A DNA stretch of 64,000 nucleotides. Source: Herbaspirillum sp. LeCh32-8. GTDB taxonomy: Bacteria > Pseudomonadota > Gammaproteobacteria > Burkholderiales > Burkholderiaceae_D. Position numbers and translations under genes: made by a program. The notes under the pieces were generated by a model that saw only the letters and a program-made list of their open reading frames with translations, was not told where the DNA came from and ran no database searches. Below, one piece after another: positions 54,115 to 63,558 of this stretch; positions within the stretch are counted from its first letter, which is position 1; each line of letters starts with the position of its first letter. The stretch spans positions 1-64,000 of the forward strand of contig NZ_JAGIPZ010000017.1 in assembly GCF_017814915.1 (NCBI RefSeq), given 5' to 3'.

Positions 54115-55407
54115 ATGCATTTGCTCGCCGTCGGACTCAACCACACTACCGCGCCGGTTTCGCTGCGCGAGAAAGTGGCGTTTCCCGCTGACCAGATCGG
54201 TCAGGCGGTGGCAGCGGCGCGCTCATGGTTCGGCGGCAACGACAAGATCATCTCCGCCGGCGAAGCGGCCATCCTCTCGACCTGCAACCGCACCGAGCTG
54301 TATGCGGCAGCCGCCGCCGGCCGCGACGGCGTGGATTTCGCGATCGACCGCACCGCGCAGTTCCTGGCGGAGTACCACAAGATTCCCTACGCAGACCTGC
54401 GTCCCTTCCTCTATGCGCTGCCGCAGGACAATGCCGTGCGCCACGCCTTCCGCGTCGCCTCCGGGCTGGACTCGATGGTGCTGGGCGAGCCGCAGATCCT
54501 GGGCCAGATGAAGGACGCGGTGCGCCAGGCGGACGCCGCCGGCGGCCTGGGCACCTATCTGCATCAGTTGTTCCAGCGCACCTTCGCGGTGGCCAAGGAA
54601 GTGCGCACCACCACCGAGATCGGCGCGCATAGCGTGTCGATGGCGGCGGCGGCGGTGCGCCTGTCGCAACGCATCTTCGATTCGATCGCGGGCCAGAACG
54701 TGCTGTTCATCGGCGCCGGCGAGATGATCGAGCTGTGCGCGACCCACTTCGCGGCGCAAAACCCCAAGACACTGACGGTCGCCAACCGCACCATGGAACG
54801 CGGCGAGACGCTGGCGCACCGCTTCAACGGCAGCGCCATCCGCTTGGCCGAGCTGCCTGACCAGCTCGCGCGCTTCGACATCGTGGTGTCCTGCACCGCC
54901 TCGTCGCTGCCCATCATCGGCCTGGGCCTGGTGGAGCGCGCGGTCAAGGCGCGCCGACACAAACCGATTTTCATGGTCGACCTGGCCGTGCCGCGCGACA
55001 TCGAAGCCGAAGTCGGCCGCCTGGACGACGTCTTCCTGTACACCGTGGACGACCTGGCCTCGGTGGTGCAAAGCGGTGTCGAGAATCGCCAGGCCGCGGT
55101 GGCGCAAGCCGAGGCCATCATCGAGACCCGCGTGCAATCCTTCATGCACTGGATCGACAGCCGCGCCATGGTGCCGCTGATCCAGGATCTGCATGAGACC
55201 GGCGAGGCGCTGCGCCTGGCCGAGCTGGAGCGCGCGCGCAAGATGCTAGCCAAGGGCGACGACGTCGAAGCCGTGCTCGAAGCGCTCTCCAAAGGCCTCA
55301 CCGCCAAATTCCTGCACGGCCCGCAACAGGCCCTGCACCATGCGCAGGGCGAGCAGCGCAGCCAGCTGGTCTCGATCCTGCCGCAACTGTTCCGCACCAA
55401 GCGTTAG
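54115..55407 (+). CDS. hemA: Glutamyl-tRNA reductase
   Basis: 430 residues. Catalytic Cys57 in [16 protein letters not shown]-binding [10 protein letters not shown], and the C-terminal dimerisation helix region. Reduces glutamyl-tRNA(Glu) to glutamate-1-semialdehyde, the first committed step of tetrapyrrole synthesis in the C5 pathway. Starts the hemA-prfA-dsbB-prmC series, an arrangement close to that of many proteobacteria. Confidence 0.97.
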   Translation: MHLLAVGLNHTTAPVSLREKVAFPADQIGQAVAAARSWFGGNDKIISAGEAAILSTCNRTELYAAAAAGRDGVDFAIDRTAQFLAEYHKIPYADLRPFLYALPQDNAVRHAFRVASGLDSMVLGEPQILGQMKDAVRQADAAGGLGTYLHQLFQRTFAVAKEVRTTTEIGAHSVSMAAAAVRLSQRIFDSIAGQNVLFIGAGEMIELCATHFAAQNPKTLTVANRTMERGETLAHRFNGSAIRLAELPDQLARFDIVVSCTASSLPIIGLGLVERAVKARRHKPIFMVDLAVPRDIEAEVGRLDDVFLYTVDDLASVVQSGVENRQAAVAQAEAIIETRVQSFMHWIDSRAMVPLIQDLHETGEALRLAELERARKMLAKGDDVEAVLEALSKGLTAKFLHGPQQALHHAQGEQRSQLVSILPQLFRTKR

Positions 55408-55521
55408 CTTTTCTCCTGACGCCGGCGCCGCGCGCCGGCCTCTGCCTTGCCGCCTCCGACGGAGCGCCGGCCCGCTTCACGACACCCCTGCCTCACGACA
55501 CCTCTTTTATCGCACCACGCC

Positions 55522-56601
55522 ATGAAACCATCAATGCTCGCCAAACTCGACCAGCTCGCCGAACGGCTGGAAGAGCTCAACAGCCTGCTGGCCCAGGAAG
55601 ACGCCACGGCCGACATGGACAACTTCCGCAAGATGACGCGCGAACACGCCGAGCTGGGCCCGCTGGTCGCGCTGTATCTCGATTACGCGCAAGCGGGCAA
55701 AGATATCGGCACCGCGCAGGAGCTGCTGTCCGACCCTGACATGAAAGACTTCGCGCAGGAAGAGATCAACGGCGCCCGCGCACGCATGGAGGCGCTGGAG
55801 GGCGACCTGCAGAAGATGCTGCTGCCCAAGGATCCCAACGACGAGCGCAACATCTTCCTGGAAATCCGCGCCGGCACCGGCGGCGACGAGTCGGCGCTGT
55901 TCGCCGGCGACCTGCTGCGTATGTACACCCGCTATGCCGAGCGTCAGCGCTGGCAGGTGGAGATCGTCTCGGCGTCGGAGTCCGAACTAGGCGGCTACAA
56001 GGAAGTGATCGCACGCATTGCCGGCTTCGGGGCCTACTCGCGCCTGAAGTTCGAATCCGGCGGCCACCGCGTGCAGCGCGTGCCGGCCACCGAGACCCAG
56101 GGCCGCATCCACACCTCGGCCTGCACCGTGGCGGTCATGCCCGAGGCCGACGAGGTGGAGGATGTCGAGATCAATCCGTCGGAGATCCGCATCGATACCT
56201 ACCGCGCCTCCGGCGCCGGCGGCCAGCACATCAACAAGACCGATTCGGCGGTGCGCATCACCCACCTGCCCACCGGCATCGTGGTGGAATGCCAGGACGA
56301 CCGCAGCCAGCACAAGAACAAGGCCCAGGCCATGAAGGTGCTGGCCGCGCGCATCAAGGACGTGCAGCTGCGCGAGCAGCAATCCAAGGAAGCCGCCACC
56401 CGCAAGTCGCTGATCGGCTCGGGCGACCGCAGCGAGCGCATCCGCACCTACAATTTCCCGCAGGGGCGCATGACCGACCACCGCATCAACCTGACCTTGT
56501 ACAAGCTGGATTTCATCATGGACGGCGACCTCGACGAGCTGACCAATGCGCTGATCACCGAGCACCAGGCCGAACTGCTGGCCGAACTGGGCGACGACTG
56601 A
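55522..56601 (+). CDS. prfA: Peptide chain release factor 1
   Basis: 359 residues. The stop-codon-reading PAT motif (188-190, in [10 protein letters not shown]) and the GGQ motif (233-235, [10 protein letters not shown]) are intact. Recognises UAA and UAG and releases the peptide; its GGQ glutamine is methylated by PrmC, encoded two genes downstream. 114 bp after hemA. Confidence 0.98.
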   Translation: MKPSMLAKLDQLAERLEELNSLLAQEDATADMDNFRKMTREHAELGPLVALYLDYAQAGKDIGTAQELLSDPDMKDFAQEEINGARARMEALEGDLQKMLLPKDPNDERNIFLEIRAGTGGDESALFAGDLLRMYTRYAERQRWQVEIVSASESELGGYKEVIARIAGFGAYSRLKFESGGHRVQRVPATETQGRIHTSACTVAVMPEADEVEDVEINPSEIRIDTYRASGAGGQHINKTDSAVRITHLPTGIVVECQDDRSQHKNKAQAMKVLAARIKDVQLREQQSKEAATRKSLIGSGDRSERIRTYNFPQGRMTDHRINLTLYKLDFIMDGDLDELTNALITEHQAELLAELGDD

Positions 56602-56812
56602 GGTCAATCCGACAACAGGCTGATACGCTACGGTAAGCGTACCGTAGCGGTCACCGCGCCCCGGCCGGAACCAAACCCGGGGCGACGGTTCTGAGAAGCT
56701 TGCATCGCAAAACCGCCTGAGGGGGCGGCGCGCAGGCAACCGGGGCTCTCCACTACAATTCGTCATGGCATGCGTGCCAGAACCGCTCACAACCCTATCC
56801 AATCGAATAACC

Positions 56813-57286
56813 ATGAAATCATCCAAATCGGTCTTCCTGCTGGTGGCGCTGGTGTGCGTCGCGCTGCTCGGCTTCGCCATGTACCTGCAGATCGTCGAAG
56901 AAATGCAGCCCTGCCCGCTGTGCGTGATCCAGCGCTACATGTTCGTGCTGGTGGCGGCGTTCTCGCTGATCGCCTGCTTCATGCCGGCGCCGGCCCGTCG
57001 CGGCAGCGCCGGCCTGGGCGTGCTGGCCGCGCTGGGCGGCGCCGGCACCGCGATCTGGCACTTGTACGTGAAGGCGCATCCGGGCGTGTCCTGCACTACC
57101 GATCCGATGGAAGTGGCGCTGAACCAGCTGCCCACGGCCAAGATGTTCCCGCAGATGTTTACCGCGGACGGATTTTGCTCGGCGCCATGGCCGCCGGTGT
57201 TCGGCCTGCAGATCCCGACCTGGTCGCTGATCTGGTTCGTCGTGCTGGCACTGGTGCTGCTGCGCCAGGCCGCCAAGCGCGTCTGA
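56813..57286 (+). CDS. dsbB: Disulfide bond formation protein DsbB
   Basis: 157 residues, four membrane segments, with both redox cysteine pairs: C34-P-L-C37 in the first periplasmic loop and Cys94/Cys122 in the second. It reoxidises DsbA and passes electrons to quinone. Start taken at MKSSKS, which directly precedes the first membrane helix; the frame is open 16 codons upstream. Confidence 0.93.
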   Translation: MKSSKSVFLLVALVCVALLGFAMYLQIVEEMQPCPLCVIQRYMFVLVAAFSLIACFMPAPARRGSAGLGVLAALGGAGTAIWHLYVKAHPGVSCTTDPMEVALNQLPTAKMFPQMFTADGFCSAPWPPVFGLQIPTWSLIWFVVLALVLLRQAAKRV

Positions 57287-57294
57287 TCGACACG

Positions 57295-58134
57295 ATGGAA
57301 CACGCATCCAGCTTTGCCGGCTGCACCCTGGCGACGGTATTGAAGACGGCCCCGCTGGATGCGCTGGAAAACCGCATCCTGCTGTGCCACGCGCTGCGGC
57401 TCACGCGGGTGCAATTGATCACCCAGTCTGAACGCCGGCTGGAGATCGCCGAGGCCGACGCGCTGGCCTCCTTGTTTGAGCGTCGCCTGCGCGGCGAACC
57501 GATCGCCTACATCGTCGGCGCGCGCGAGTTCTTCGGGCTGGATTTCCGCGTCACGCCCGACGTGCTGATTCCCCGTCCCGATACCGAATTGCTGGTGGAG
57601 TTGTCCATCGATCGCCTGCCGCAAGGCGGCCGCCTGCTGGACATGGGTACCGGCTCGGGCGCCATCGCGGTGGCGGCGGCGCATGCCCGTGCGGATGCGG
57701 CGGTGACCGCGCTCGACGCCAGCGCGGCGGCGCTGGAGGTGGCGCGCGGCAATGCTGCGGCCAACGGCGCGAAGGTGAAGTTCCTGCTCAGTGATTGGTA
57801 TCAGGCGCTGCAAAGCCCGGGCATGGCAAGCTTTGACGTCATCGCCTCCAATCCACCCTACATCGTGCAAGGCGACGCCCACCTGTCGCAGGGCGACCTG
57901 CGTTTTGAGCCCATCGATGCGCTGACCGACCATGCCGACGGCCTGTCCGACCTGCGCACCATCGTGGCCGGTGCACGCCCTCATCTCAAACCCGGCGGCT
58001 GGCTGCTGATGGAGCATGGCTTCGACCAGGCAGCGGCGGTGCGAGACTTGCTGTCGGCAGCCGGCTTTGCCGAGGTGCAGAGCTGGCGCGACCTGGCCGG
58101 CATCGAGCGGGTCAGCGGTGGTCGCCTGGTCTGA
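57295..58134 (+). CDS. prmC: Release factor glutamine methyltransferase PrmC
   Basis: 279 residues. SAM-binding LLDMGTGSGAIAVA and the substrate-binding NPPY motif (FDVIASNPPYIV) are present, with the N-terminal helical domain that docks release factors. Methylates the GGQ glutamine of RF1/RF2, consistent with its location near prfA. Eight bases after dsbB. Confidence 0.96.
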   Translation: MEHASSFAGCTLATVLKTAPLDALENRILLCHALRLTRVQLITQSERRLEIAEADALASLFERRLRGEPIAYIVGAREFFGLDFRVTPDVLIPRPDTELLVELSIDRLPQGGRLLDMGTGSGAIAVAAAHARADAAVTALDASAAALEVARGNAAANGAKVKFLLSDWYQALQSPGMASFDVIASNPPYIVQGDAHLSQGDLRFEPIDALTDHADGLSDLRTIVAGARPHLKPGGWLLMEHGFDQAAAVRDLLSAAGFAEVQSWRDLAGIERVSGGRLV

Positions 58135-58151
58135 CGAACAAACGCCGCTGG

Positions 58152-58290
58152 ATCCTGGCCTGCGCCAGGATGACGGTGATGACATTTCAGTTGCCTGCGC
58201 AAGAATGACCGCGCTGGAGCTCCTGTAGCCCGCTCACGGATCATGCTGGTGAGGCTCCAGTAAAACTGTCGTCCCGGCGAAGGCCGGGAC
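58152..58290. repeat. REP-like palindromic units between convergent genes
   Basis: Two hairpins: ATCCTGG-N6-CCAGGAT (58152-58171) and GTCCCGG-N6-CCGGGAC (58271-58290), each in a context (CGCTGGATCC, GGGACCCAGTGGCG) typical of proteobacterial REP elements. They lie between prmC and the oxidoreductase, which converge here. Confidence 0.65.
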
Positions 58291-58317
58291 CCAGTGGCGT
58301 TCAACGGCGTATCAAGC

Positions 58318-61300
58318 TTACGCCGCCTTCTTTCCTCCCCCGTCCGGCCCGATCGGCGAATCCACCAGCGTGACGCTGGCCAGCTCCGGATGTTCGATCA
58401 TCCGCAGCAAGGACGCTTCCTTCTGCTTGGCCGCCTTCAGGTGCCGCTCCTTCACGTGACCGTAGCCGCGAATCTCCTCCGGGATACGCGCCACCGCGAT
58501 CACCTGCGCCAGGTTGTCGGCGTTGAGGCGACCCAGCAGGCGTGTGATGGTCGCGCGGTACTCTTCGATCAGCGCGCGCTCCTGCTTGCGCTCGGCGGTG
58601 TAGCCGAAGGGATCGAAGGCGGTGCCGCGCAGGAAGCGCAGCTTGGCCAGCACGCCGAAGGCCGGCATCATCCATGAACCGTACTGCTTCTTGACCAGGT
58701 GGCCCTGGTCGTCATGCTTGGCCAGCAGCGGCGGCGCCAGGTGGAATTTGACCTGGTAATCGCCCTCGAACATGGCGGCGATCTTGTCGCGGAAGGCGTC
58801 GTCGGTGTACAGCCGCGCGACCTCGTACTCATCCTTGTAGGCCATCAGCTTGAACAGGTACTGCGCCACCGCCTGGGTCAGCTTCAAACCCCGGCCGACC
58901 TCGCCCAGCGCAGACTCCGCCGTTTGCACCTGCTGCACGAAATCGGTGTAGCGACGCGCGTAGGCGGCGTTCTGGTAAGACGTCAGGAAGCCGGTGCGGC
59001 GCGCCACGATCTCGTCCAGGGTCGGCGCCTTCTTGAACTCGATCACCTGCGCAGTCATGCCGTTGCGCTGCGCGGCGTTGAGCACGGTCTGCATGTCGTG
59101 CGCCGCCACGCGTCCCCAGGCGAAGGCCTGCTTGTTGAATTCCACCTGTAGCGCGTTCAACTCGATGGCGCGCAGCAATGCGGCTTCCGACAGCGGCACC
59201 CAGCCCTTCTGCCAGGCATAGCCCAGCATGAACATGTTGGTGGCGATGGCGTCGCCCATCAACGCGGTGGCGACGTGGCCGGCATCCACCAGTGACAGGT
59301 TGTCGCGGCCGCAGGCGCGCGCGATCTCGCTTTCGCTGGAGGCGGTCGGGAATTGCCAGTCAGGATTGCGCACGAAGGCGGCGGTCGGCGTCTGGGTCGA
59401 GTTCACCGCCGCGCGCGTGCGGCCCTCGCCCATGCGGGACAAGGCATCGCGGCTGGCGGTGACGATCACGTCGCAGCCGATCACCAGGTCGGCCGCACCG
59501 GTGCCCACCCGCGTGGAGTAAATGTGATCGGCTTGCTCAGCCACCCGCACGTGCGACATCACCGGACCGCCCTTCTGCGCCAGCCCGCTCATGTCCAGCA
59601 CCGAGCAGGCGCGGCCTTCCAGGTGCGCCGCCATGGCGATGATCTGGCCGATGGTGATGACGCCGGTGCCGCCGATGCCGGTCACCAGGATGCCGTAGGG
59701 ATCGGCCAGAGAGGGCAAGGTCGGCTCCGGCAGTTGGGGCATGGCCGGTGCGGCGCTGCCGCCGTCGCCGGCCTTGGCCTTGCCGGGCTTCTTCAGCTTG
59801 CCGCCTTCGACGGTGACGAAGCTGGGGCAAAAGCCGTTCACGCAGGAGTAATCCTTGTTGCAGGACGACTGGTTGATCTGGCGCTTGCGCCCGAACTCGG
59901 TCTCCAGCGGCTCCACCGACAGGCAGTTGGATTGCACGCTGCAGTCGCCGCAGCCTTCGCACACGGCCTCGTTGATGACGGCGCGCTTGGCCGGATCCGG
60001 ATAGGCATTGCGTTTGCGGCGACGGCGCTTTTCCGACGCGCAGGTCTGGTCGTAGATCATGGCCGACACACCCGGCACTTCGCGCAGCTCGCGCTGCACG
60101 GCATCCAGTTCGCTGCGGTGACGGATGGTGACGCCTTCGGCCCACTTGGTGCCGGCCGGGTATTTGTCCGGCTCGTCGGTCACCACGATGATGGGCGTGA
60201 CGTTTTCCGCCGCCAGCTGGCGCGAGATCATGGCCGGGTCCAGCGGGCCGTCGAACTCTTGGCCGCCGGTCATGGCCACCGCGTCGTTGTAGAGGATCTT
60301 GTAGGTGATGTTGACCTTGGCGGCGACCGACGCGCGCACCGCCAGCAAGCCCGAGTGGAAATAGGTGCCGTCGCCGAGGTTGGCGAACACGTGCTTCTCG
60401 CTGGTGAACGGCGCCTGGCCGACCCAGGTCACGCCTTCGCCGCCCATGTGGGTGAAGACGCTGGATTCGCGATCCATCCACGTCACCATATAGTGGCAGC
60501 CGATGCCGGCCAGGCCGCGGCTGCCTTCGGGCAGTTTGGTGGAGGTGTTGTGCGGGCAGCCGGAGCAGAAGTGCGGGATGCGATCCTTGTTGGGATCCGG
60601 CTTGCTGCTGATGTTGAGCGTGGCTTCCTTGGCTTCGAGGAAGGCCAACCGTGCACGTACGCGCTGTTCCACCGGATGGCCGGCAAAGTAGCGCGAGATG
60701 CGCGAGGCGATGGCGCGCGCGATCTGCGCCGGATTCAGCTCATAGGTGGCCGGCAGCAGCCAGTTGCCATGGCCCTCGCGCTGGGAGCCGCTCCATTCGC
60801 CGGTGTCGTCGAACTTGCCGACCACGCGCGGACGCACGTCGTCGCGCCAGTTGTAGAGCTCTTCCTTCAGTTGGTATTCGAGGATCTGGCGTTTCTCTTC
60901 GACCACCAGGATCTCTTCCAGCCCCTGCGCGAATTCGCGCACGCCTTCGGCCTCCAGCGGCCAGGTCATGCCGACCTTGAACAGGCGGATGCCGATATCG
61001 CGCGCCACCTGCTCGTCGATGCCGAGGTCGTCCATCGCCTGGCGCGTGTCGAGGTAGGACTTGCCGGCGGTGATGATGCCGATGCGCGCGCGCGGGCTGT
61101 CCCAGATGATCTGGTTGAGCTTGTTGACGCGGGCATAGGCCAGCGCGGCGTACCACTTGTAGTTGTTCATCCGGGCTTCCTGCGCGAGCACGGTGTCGGG
61201 CTGGCGGATGTTCAGGCCGTCGGGCGGCAGCTCGAAGTCTTGCGGCAGCTGGATCTTCACGCGATCCGGGTCGATCATCACCGACATGCCGGATTCGACC

Positions 61301-61944
61301 AGGTCGGTCACGCACTTCATCGCCACCCACAAGCCGGTGTAGCGGCTCATGGCCCAGCCGTGCAGGCCGTAGTCGAGATACTCCTGCACCGAGGACGGAT
61401 ACAGCACCGGAATGCCGCAGGCCTTCAGGATGTGCTCGCTCTGGTGCGCGGTGGTGGAAGACTTGGCGGCGTGGTCGTCGCCGGCGATCACCAGTACGCC
61501 GCCGTGCCTGGAGGTGCCGGCCATGTTGGCGTGCTTGAAGACGTCGCCGCAGCGGTCCACGCCCGGCCCCTTGCCGTACCACAGCGAAAACACGCCGTCG
61601 TGCTGCGCGCCCGGGAACAGGTTGACCTGCTGCGTACCCCACACGCTGGTGGCGGCCAGGTCTTCGTTCATGCCGGGGTGAAACCTGATCTGATGGGCGT
61701 CGAGGTACTTCTTCGCCTTCTCGGCGGTCTGATCCACCGTACCCAGCGGCGAGCCGCGATAGCCGGTGATGAAACCGGCGGTGTTGAGACCGGCGCGCTG
61801 GTCATACTGGCGCTGCAGGATGGGCAGGCGGATCAGCGCCTGTATGCCGGTCATGAAGACGCGGCCGCGCTCCAGCGCGAATTTGTCGTCCAGGGATACA
61901 TCGTCCAGCAACAGCCGTTGACTGGATGGTAGGGGTGCGTTCAT
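58318..61944 (-). CDS. Indolepyruvate:ferredoxin oxidoreductase family protein (fused alpha/beta type)
   Basis: 1208 residues from MNAPLPSSQ, with GGAGA 5 bases upstream. Order: pyrimidine-binding domain (about 20-400), thiamine diphosphate-binding domain with CSGCPHNTS and GDGTYFHSG (about 440-690), a cysteine-rich iron-sulfur segment (CEGCGDCSVQSNC then CNKDYSCVNGFCPSF, about 690-760), and the gamma domain from GILVTGIGGTGVITIGQ to the C-terminus. It oxidatively decarboxylates aryl- or branched 2-oxo acids to acyl-CoA. With phhA upstream on the same strand, a role in phenylalanine/tyrosine breakdown is plausible. Confidence 0.92.
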   Translation of the reverse strand: MNAPLPSSQRLLLDDVSLDDKFALERGRVFMTGIQALIRLPILQRQYDQRAGLNTAGFITGYRGSPLGTVDQTAEKAKKYLDAHQIRFHPGMNEDLAATSVWGTQQVNLFPGAQHDGVFSLWYGKGPGVDRCGDVFKHANMAGTSRHGGVLVIAGDDHAAKSSTTAHQSEHILKACGIPVLYPSSVQEYLDYGLHGWAMSRYTGLWVAMKCVTDLVESGMSVMIDPDRVKIQLPQDFELPPDGLNIRQPDTVLAQEARMNNYKWYAALAYARVNKLNQIIWDSPRARIGIITAGKSYLDTRQAMDDLGIDEQVARDIGIRLFKVGMTWPLEAEGVREFAQGLEEILVVEEKRQILEYQLKEELYNWRDDVRPRVVGKFDDTGEWSGSQREGHGNWLLPATYELNPAQIARAIASRISRYFAGHPVEQRVRARLAFLEAKEATLNISSKPDPNKDRIPHFCSGCPHNTSTKLPEGSRGLAGIGCHYMVTWMDRESSVFTHMGGEGVTWVGQAPFTSEKHVFANLGDGTYFHSGLLAVRASVAAKVNITYKILYNDAVAMTGGQEFDGPLDPAMISRQLAAENVTPIIVVTDEPDKYPAGTKWAEGVTIRHRSELDAVQRELREVPGVSAMIYDQTCASEKRRRRKRNAYPDPAKRAVINEAVCEGCGDCSVQSNCLSVEPLETEFGRKRQINQSSCNKDYSCVNGFCPSFVTVEGGKLKKPGKAKAGDGGSAAPAMPQLPEPTLPSLADPYGILVTGIGGTGVITIGQIIAMAAHLEGRACSVLDMSGLAQKGGPVMSHVRVAEQADHIYSTRVGTGAADLVIGCDVIVTASRDALSRMGEGRTRAAVNSTQTPTAAFVRNPDWQFPTASSESEIARACGRDNLSLVDAGHVATALMGDAIATNMFMLGYAWQKGWVPLSEAALLRAIELNALQVEFNKQAFAWGRVAAHDMQTVLNAAQRNGMTAQVIEFKKAPTLDEIVARRTGFLTSYQNAAYARRYTDFVQQVQTAESALGEVGRGLKLTQAVAQYLFKLMAYKDEYEVARLYTDDAFRDKIAAMFEGDYQVKFHLAPPLLAKHDDQGHLVKKQYGSWMMPAFGVLAKLRFLRGTAFDPFGYTAERKQERALIEEYRATITRLLGRLNADNLAQVIAVARIPEEIRGYGHVKERHLKAAKQKEASLLRMIEHPELASVTLVDSPIGPDGGGKKAA

Positions 61945-62272
61945 GCGGTCTCCGTGCCAAAAATCTTGTTCTTGGTTGCACATGTGTCCGCGCCGCTGAG
62001 CTTTCCGGCTTGGCTGGATCAGCCTGGCGAAGCGGATGTCAAAACGCCAATGCCTTGTGGGCACGGGTTCTTTTTCTGTTATGTGATTTCAAGTTAGCAC
62101 AAGGCAGAACCCGCCGCTACGCGCGTCGCAGCAGGGTTTTCGGCGTTTTTTGGCAAGCAGGAAACAGTTTTGGCAGGTCCTGCGGCAGGAAGGGATCTGC
62201 GAAGGAGAAAATGCCGGAAAGGTGAAAACAACAACATTTCCGGCTGAAAAAAAAGACGCCCGTACGGGCAAG

Positions 62273-62299
62273 TGTTACAAGCAAGACGCGAGTGTAACA
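62273..62299. promoter_or_regulatory. Inverted repeat TGTTACA-N13-TGTAACA
   Basis: Perfect 7-bp arms with 20 bp between arm starts (two helical turns), 15 bp upstream of the -35 element of the small RNA promoter. Looks like a dimer-binding regulator site; the regulator is unknown. Confidence 0.45.
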
Positions 62300-62313
62300 A
62301 CCCGTAAAAGACA

Positions 62314-62342
62314 TTGGACGGGTGGCGCAGGTGGCGTTTAAT
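62314..62342 (+). promoter_or_regulatory. Sigma-70 promoter of the small RNA
   Basis: TTGGAC (62314-62319), exactly 17 bp, TTTAAT (62337-62342). Start of transcription expected near 62349. Confidence 0.65.
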
Positions 62343-62348
62343 GAAGCT

Positions 62349-62460
62349 TCTTGAACAGCGGATCGATTGGTATCCATTCTCTGTGCAAGGTTCCTCCCCT
62401 CTAGTGTTGAAAGCACCACTAGCTCGCGGATCTGGCCTCCCCTGTCAGATCCGCTTTTTT
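62349..62460 (+). ncRNA. Putative small RNA with two anti-Shine-Dalgarno motifs
   Basis: About 112 nt between a good promoter and a strong terminator, with no protein gene on this strand. Elements in order: a small GGAT/ATCC hairpin (62360-62375), single-stranded CCTCCCC (62393-62399), hairpin CTAGTG/CACTAG (62401-62422), terminator hairpin whose loop contains a second CCTCCCC (62436-62442). C-rich loops complementary to AGGGGAGG could pair with ribosome binding sites. From memory, a family of betaproteobacterial small RNAs with anti-SD motifs, toxic when cloned in E. coli, has been described; this may belong to it. Family membership is unverified. Confidence 0.6.
62426..62460 (+). terminator. 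Intrinsic terminator of the small RNA
   Basis: Perfect 9-bp stem GCGGATCTG (62426-62434) / CAGATCCGC (62446-62454), an 11-base loop carrying CCTCCCC, then six T. Works only for the plus strand. Confidence 0.9.
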
Positions 62461-62597
62461 ATTCCCGCTCCATTTTTTCATCGGCCGGCCCATCGTTGCC
62501 GTCACGGCGAAGGCAGGCTCCGGCGCCGCCCGCTGCGCACTGCAGAGCAGGCGGGCGCGACGAGCCGGTCCGGCTCTCGGCTGTCGCCGGGGCCGGT

Positions 62598-63479
62598 TCA
62601 GCGGTTGGGCGGCAGGTTGGTTTCGCCGGGCAGCAGGGTGTTGGCCGGCAGCGTTTCCTGCTGCTTCAGGCGTTCATAAAGCGGCGTGAAATCGGGCGCG
62701 GTGTCGTTGAACAGCTGCTCGAAATCACGGATCACGAAATAGCTTTCCTGATACGAGTCGATCTTGTAGAGCGTGCGCATGATGCGCTCGACGTCGAAGG
62801 GAACGCGGCGCGGCTTGTCGCTGGACAGGCAGTATTCCACCTCGCCGCCGGACGACAGGATGCCGGCGCCGTAGATGCGCAGGCCCTGCTCGCTCTGGAT
62901 CAGGCCGAACTCGATGGTGTACCAGTACAGGCGCGCCAGGTGGGCCAGCCCGTCCAGCTTGAGCGCCTTCAGGCCGCCCTTGCCATATTCCTGCAGGTGG
63001 TCGGCAAAGATCGGGTTGAACAGCAGCGGCACGTGGCCGAAGAAATCGTGGAAGACGTCCGGCTCGACGATGTAGTCGAACTCATGCTCCTCGCGCAGCC
63101 ACACCGTGACCGGGAAGCGGCGATTGGCCAGATGCTCGAAGAAGGTGTGGTCCGGCACCAGGCCGGGCACCGCGACCAGCTGCCAGCCGGTGGCCTTGTA
63201 CAGGGCCTCGGTGGTGCGGTCGAAACGCGGGATGCCTTGCGATACGTCCAGCGCCTTCAGGCTGTCGATGAACACGTCGCAGGCGCGGCCGGGAATCAGT
63301 TTGGCCTGGCGTTCATAGAGGCGACGCCACAAGGCGTGCTGCTCGGGGGTGTAATGCTCCCAGTTCTGCGCCACCACGTAGTTGGCATCGATCTGGCTGT
63401 AGTCGCCGCGCAATGCGCCGCTGTCGGATTTTGTCGCGACGGTGGCGAAAAAGTCGTCGGTGTTGGGATTGGTGCTCAT
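62598..63479 (-). CDS. phhA: Phenylalanine 4-monooxygenase
   Basis: 293 residues, the bacterial single-domain form. Iron ligands are visible: His144 and His149 in DVFHDFFGHVPLL and Glu190 in YWYTIEFGL; the pterin-binding region GLVPDHTFFEHLANRRFP precedes them. Converts phenylalanine to tyrosine using tetrahydropterin and O2. No dehydratase or PhhR gene is next to it; the fused oxidoreductase lies downstream after 650 bp. Confidence 0.96.
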   Translation of the reverse strand: MSTNPNTDDFFATVATKSDSGALRGDYSQIDANYVVAQNWEHYTPEQHALWRRLYERQAKLIPGRACDVFIDSLKALDVSQGIPRFDRTTEALYKATGWQLVAVPGLVPDHTFFEHLANRRFPVTVWLREEHEFDYIVEPDVFHDFFGHVPLLFNPIFADHLQEYGKGGLKALKLDGLAHLARLYWYTIEFGLIQSEQGLRIYGAGILSSGGEVEYCLSSDKPRRVPFDVERIMRTLYKIDSYQESYFVIRDFEQLFNDTAPDFTPLYERLKQQETLPANTLLPGETNLPPNR

Positions 63480-63558
63480 GGCAAATCCGTTTTCAAAGTG
63501 AGGCGCATATTATGCGCCCCATTGCCGGCACGGTCATGTGCGCCCGCGCAAAAACGGA

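Larger units (their letters stand above)
61945..62597. other. Intergenic region between oxidoreductase and phhA genes
   Basis: 653 bp without a protein gene. It contains an inverted repeat GCCGGAAA/TTTCCGGC (62213-62244), a 12-bp palindrome GCCCGTACGGGC (62258-62269), a TGTTACA-N13-TGTAACA repeat (62273-62299), and a complete plus-strand transcription unit for a small RNA (62314-62460). Confidence 0.6.

Noticed and set aside
56765-56812. 16-codon N-terminal extension of DsbB
   Set aside because: DsbB proteins begin directly before the first membrane helix; the extension has no family similarity.
59353-61932. Long plus-strand frame opposite the indolepyruvate oxidoreductase
   Set aside because: Same codon-bias shadow effect; composition is unlike a real protein and the minus-strand gene has intact motifs throughout.
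62258-62269. GCCCGTACGGGC palindrome with a minus-strand T-run, as terminator of phhA
   Set aside because: Effective stem is four base pairs with a 4-base loop; too weak to call.
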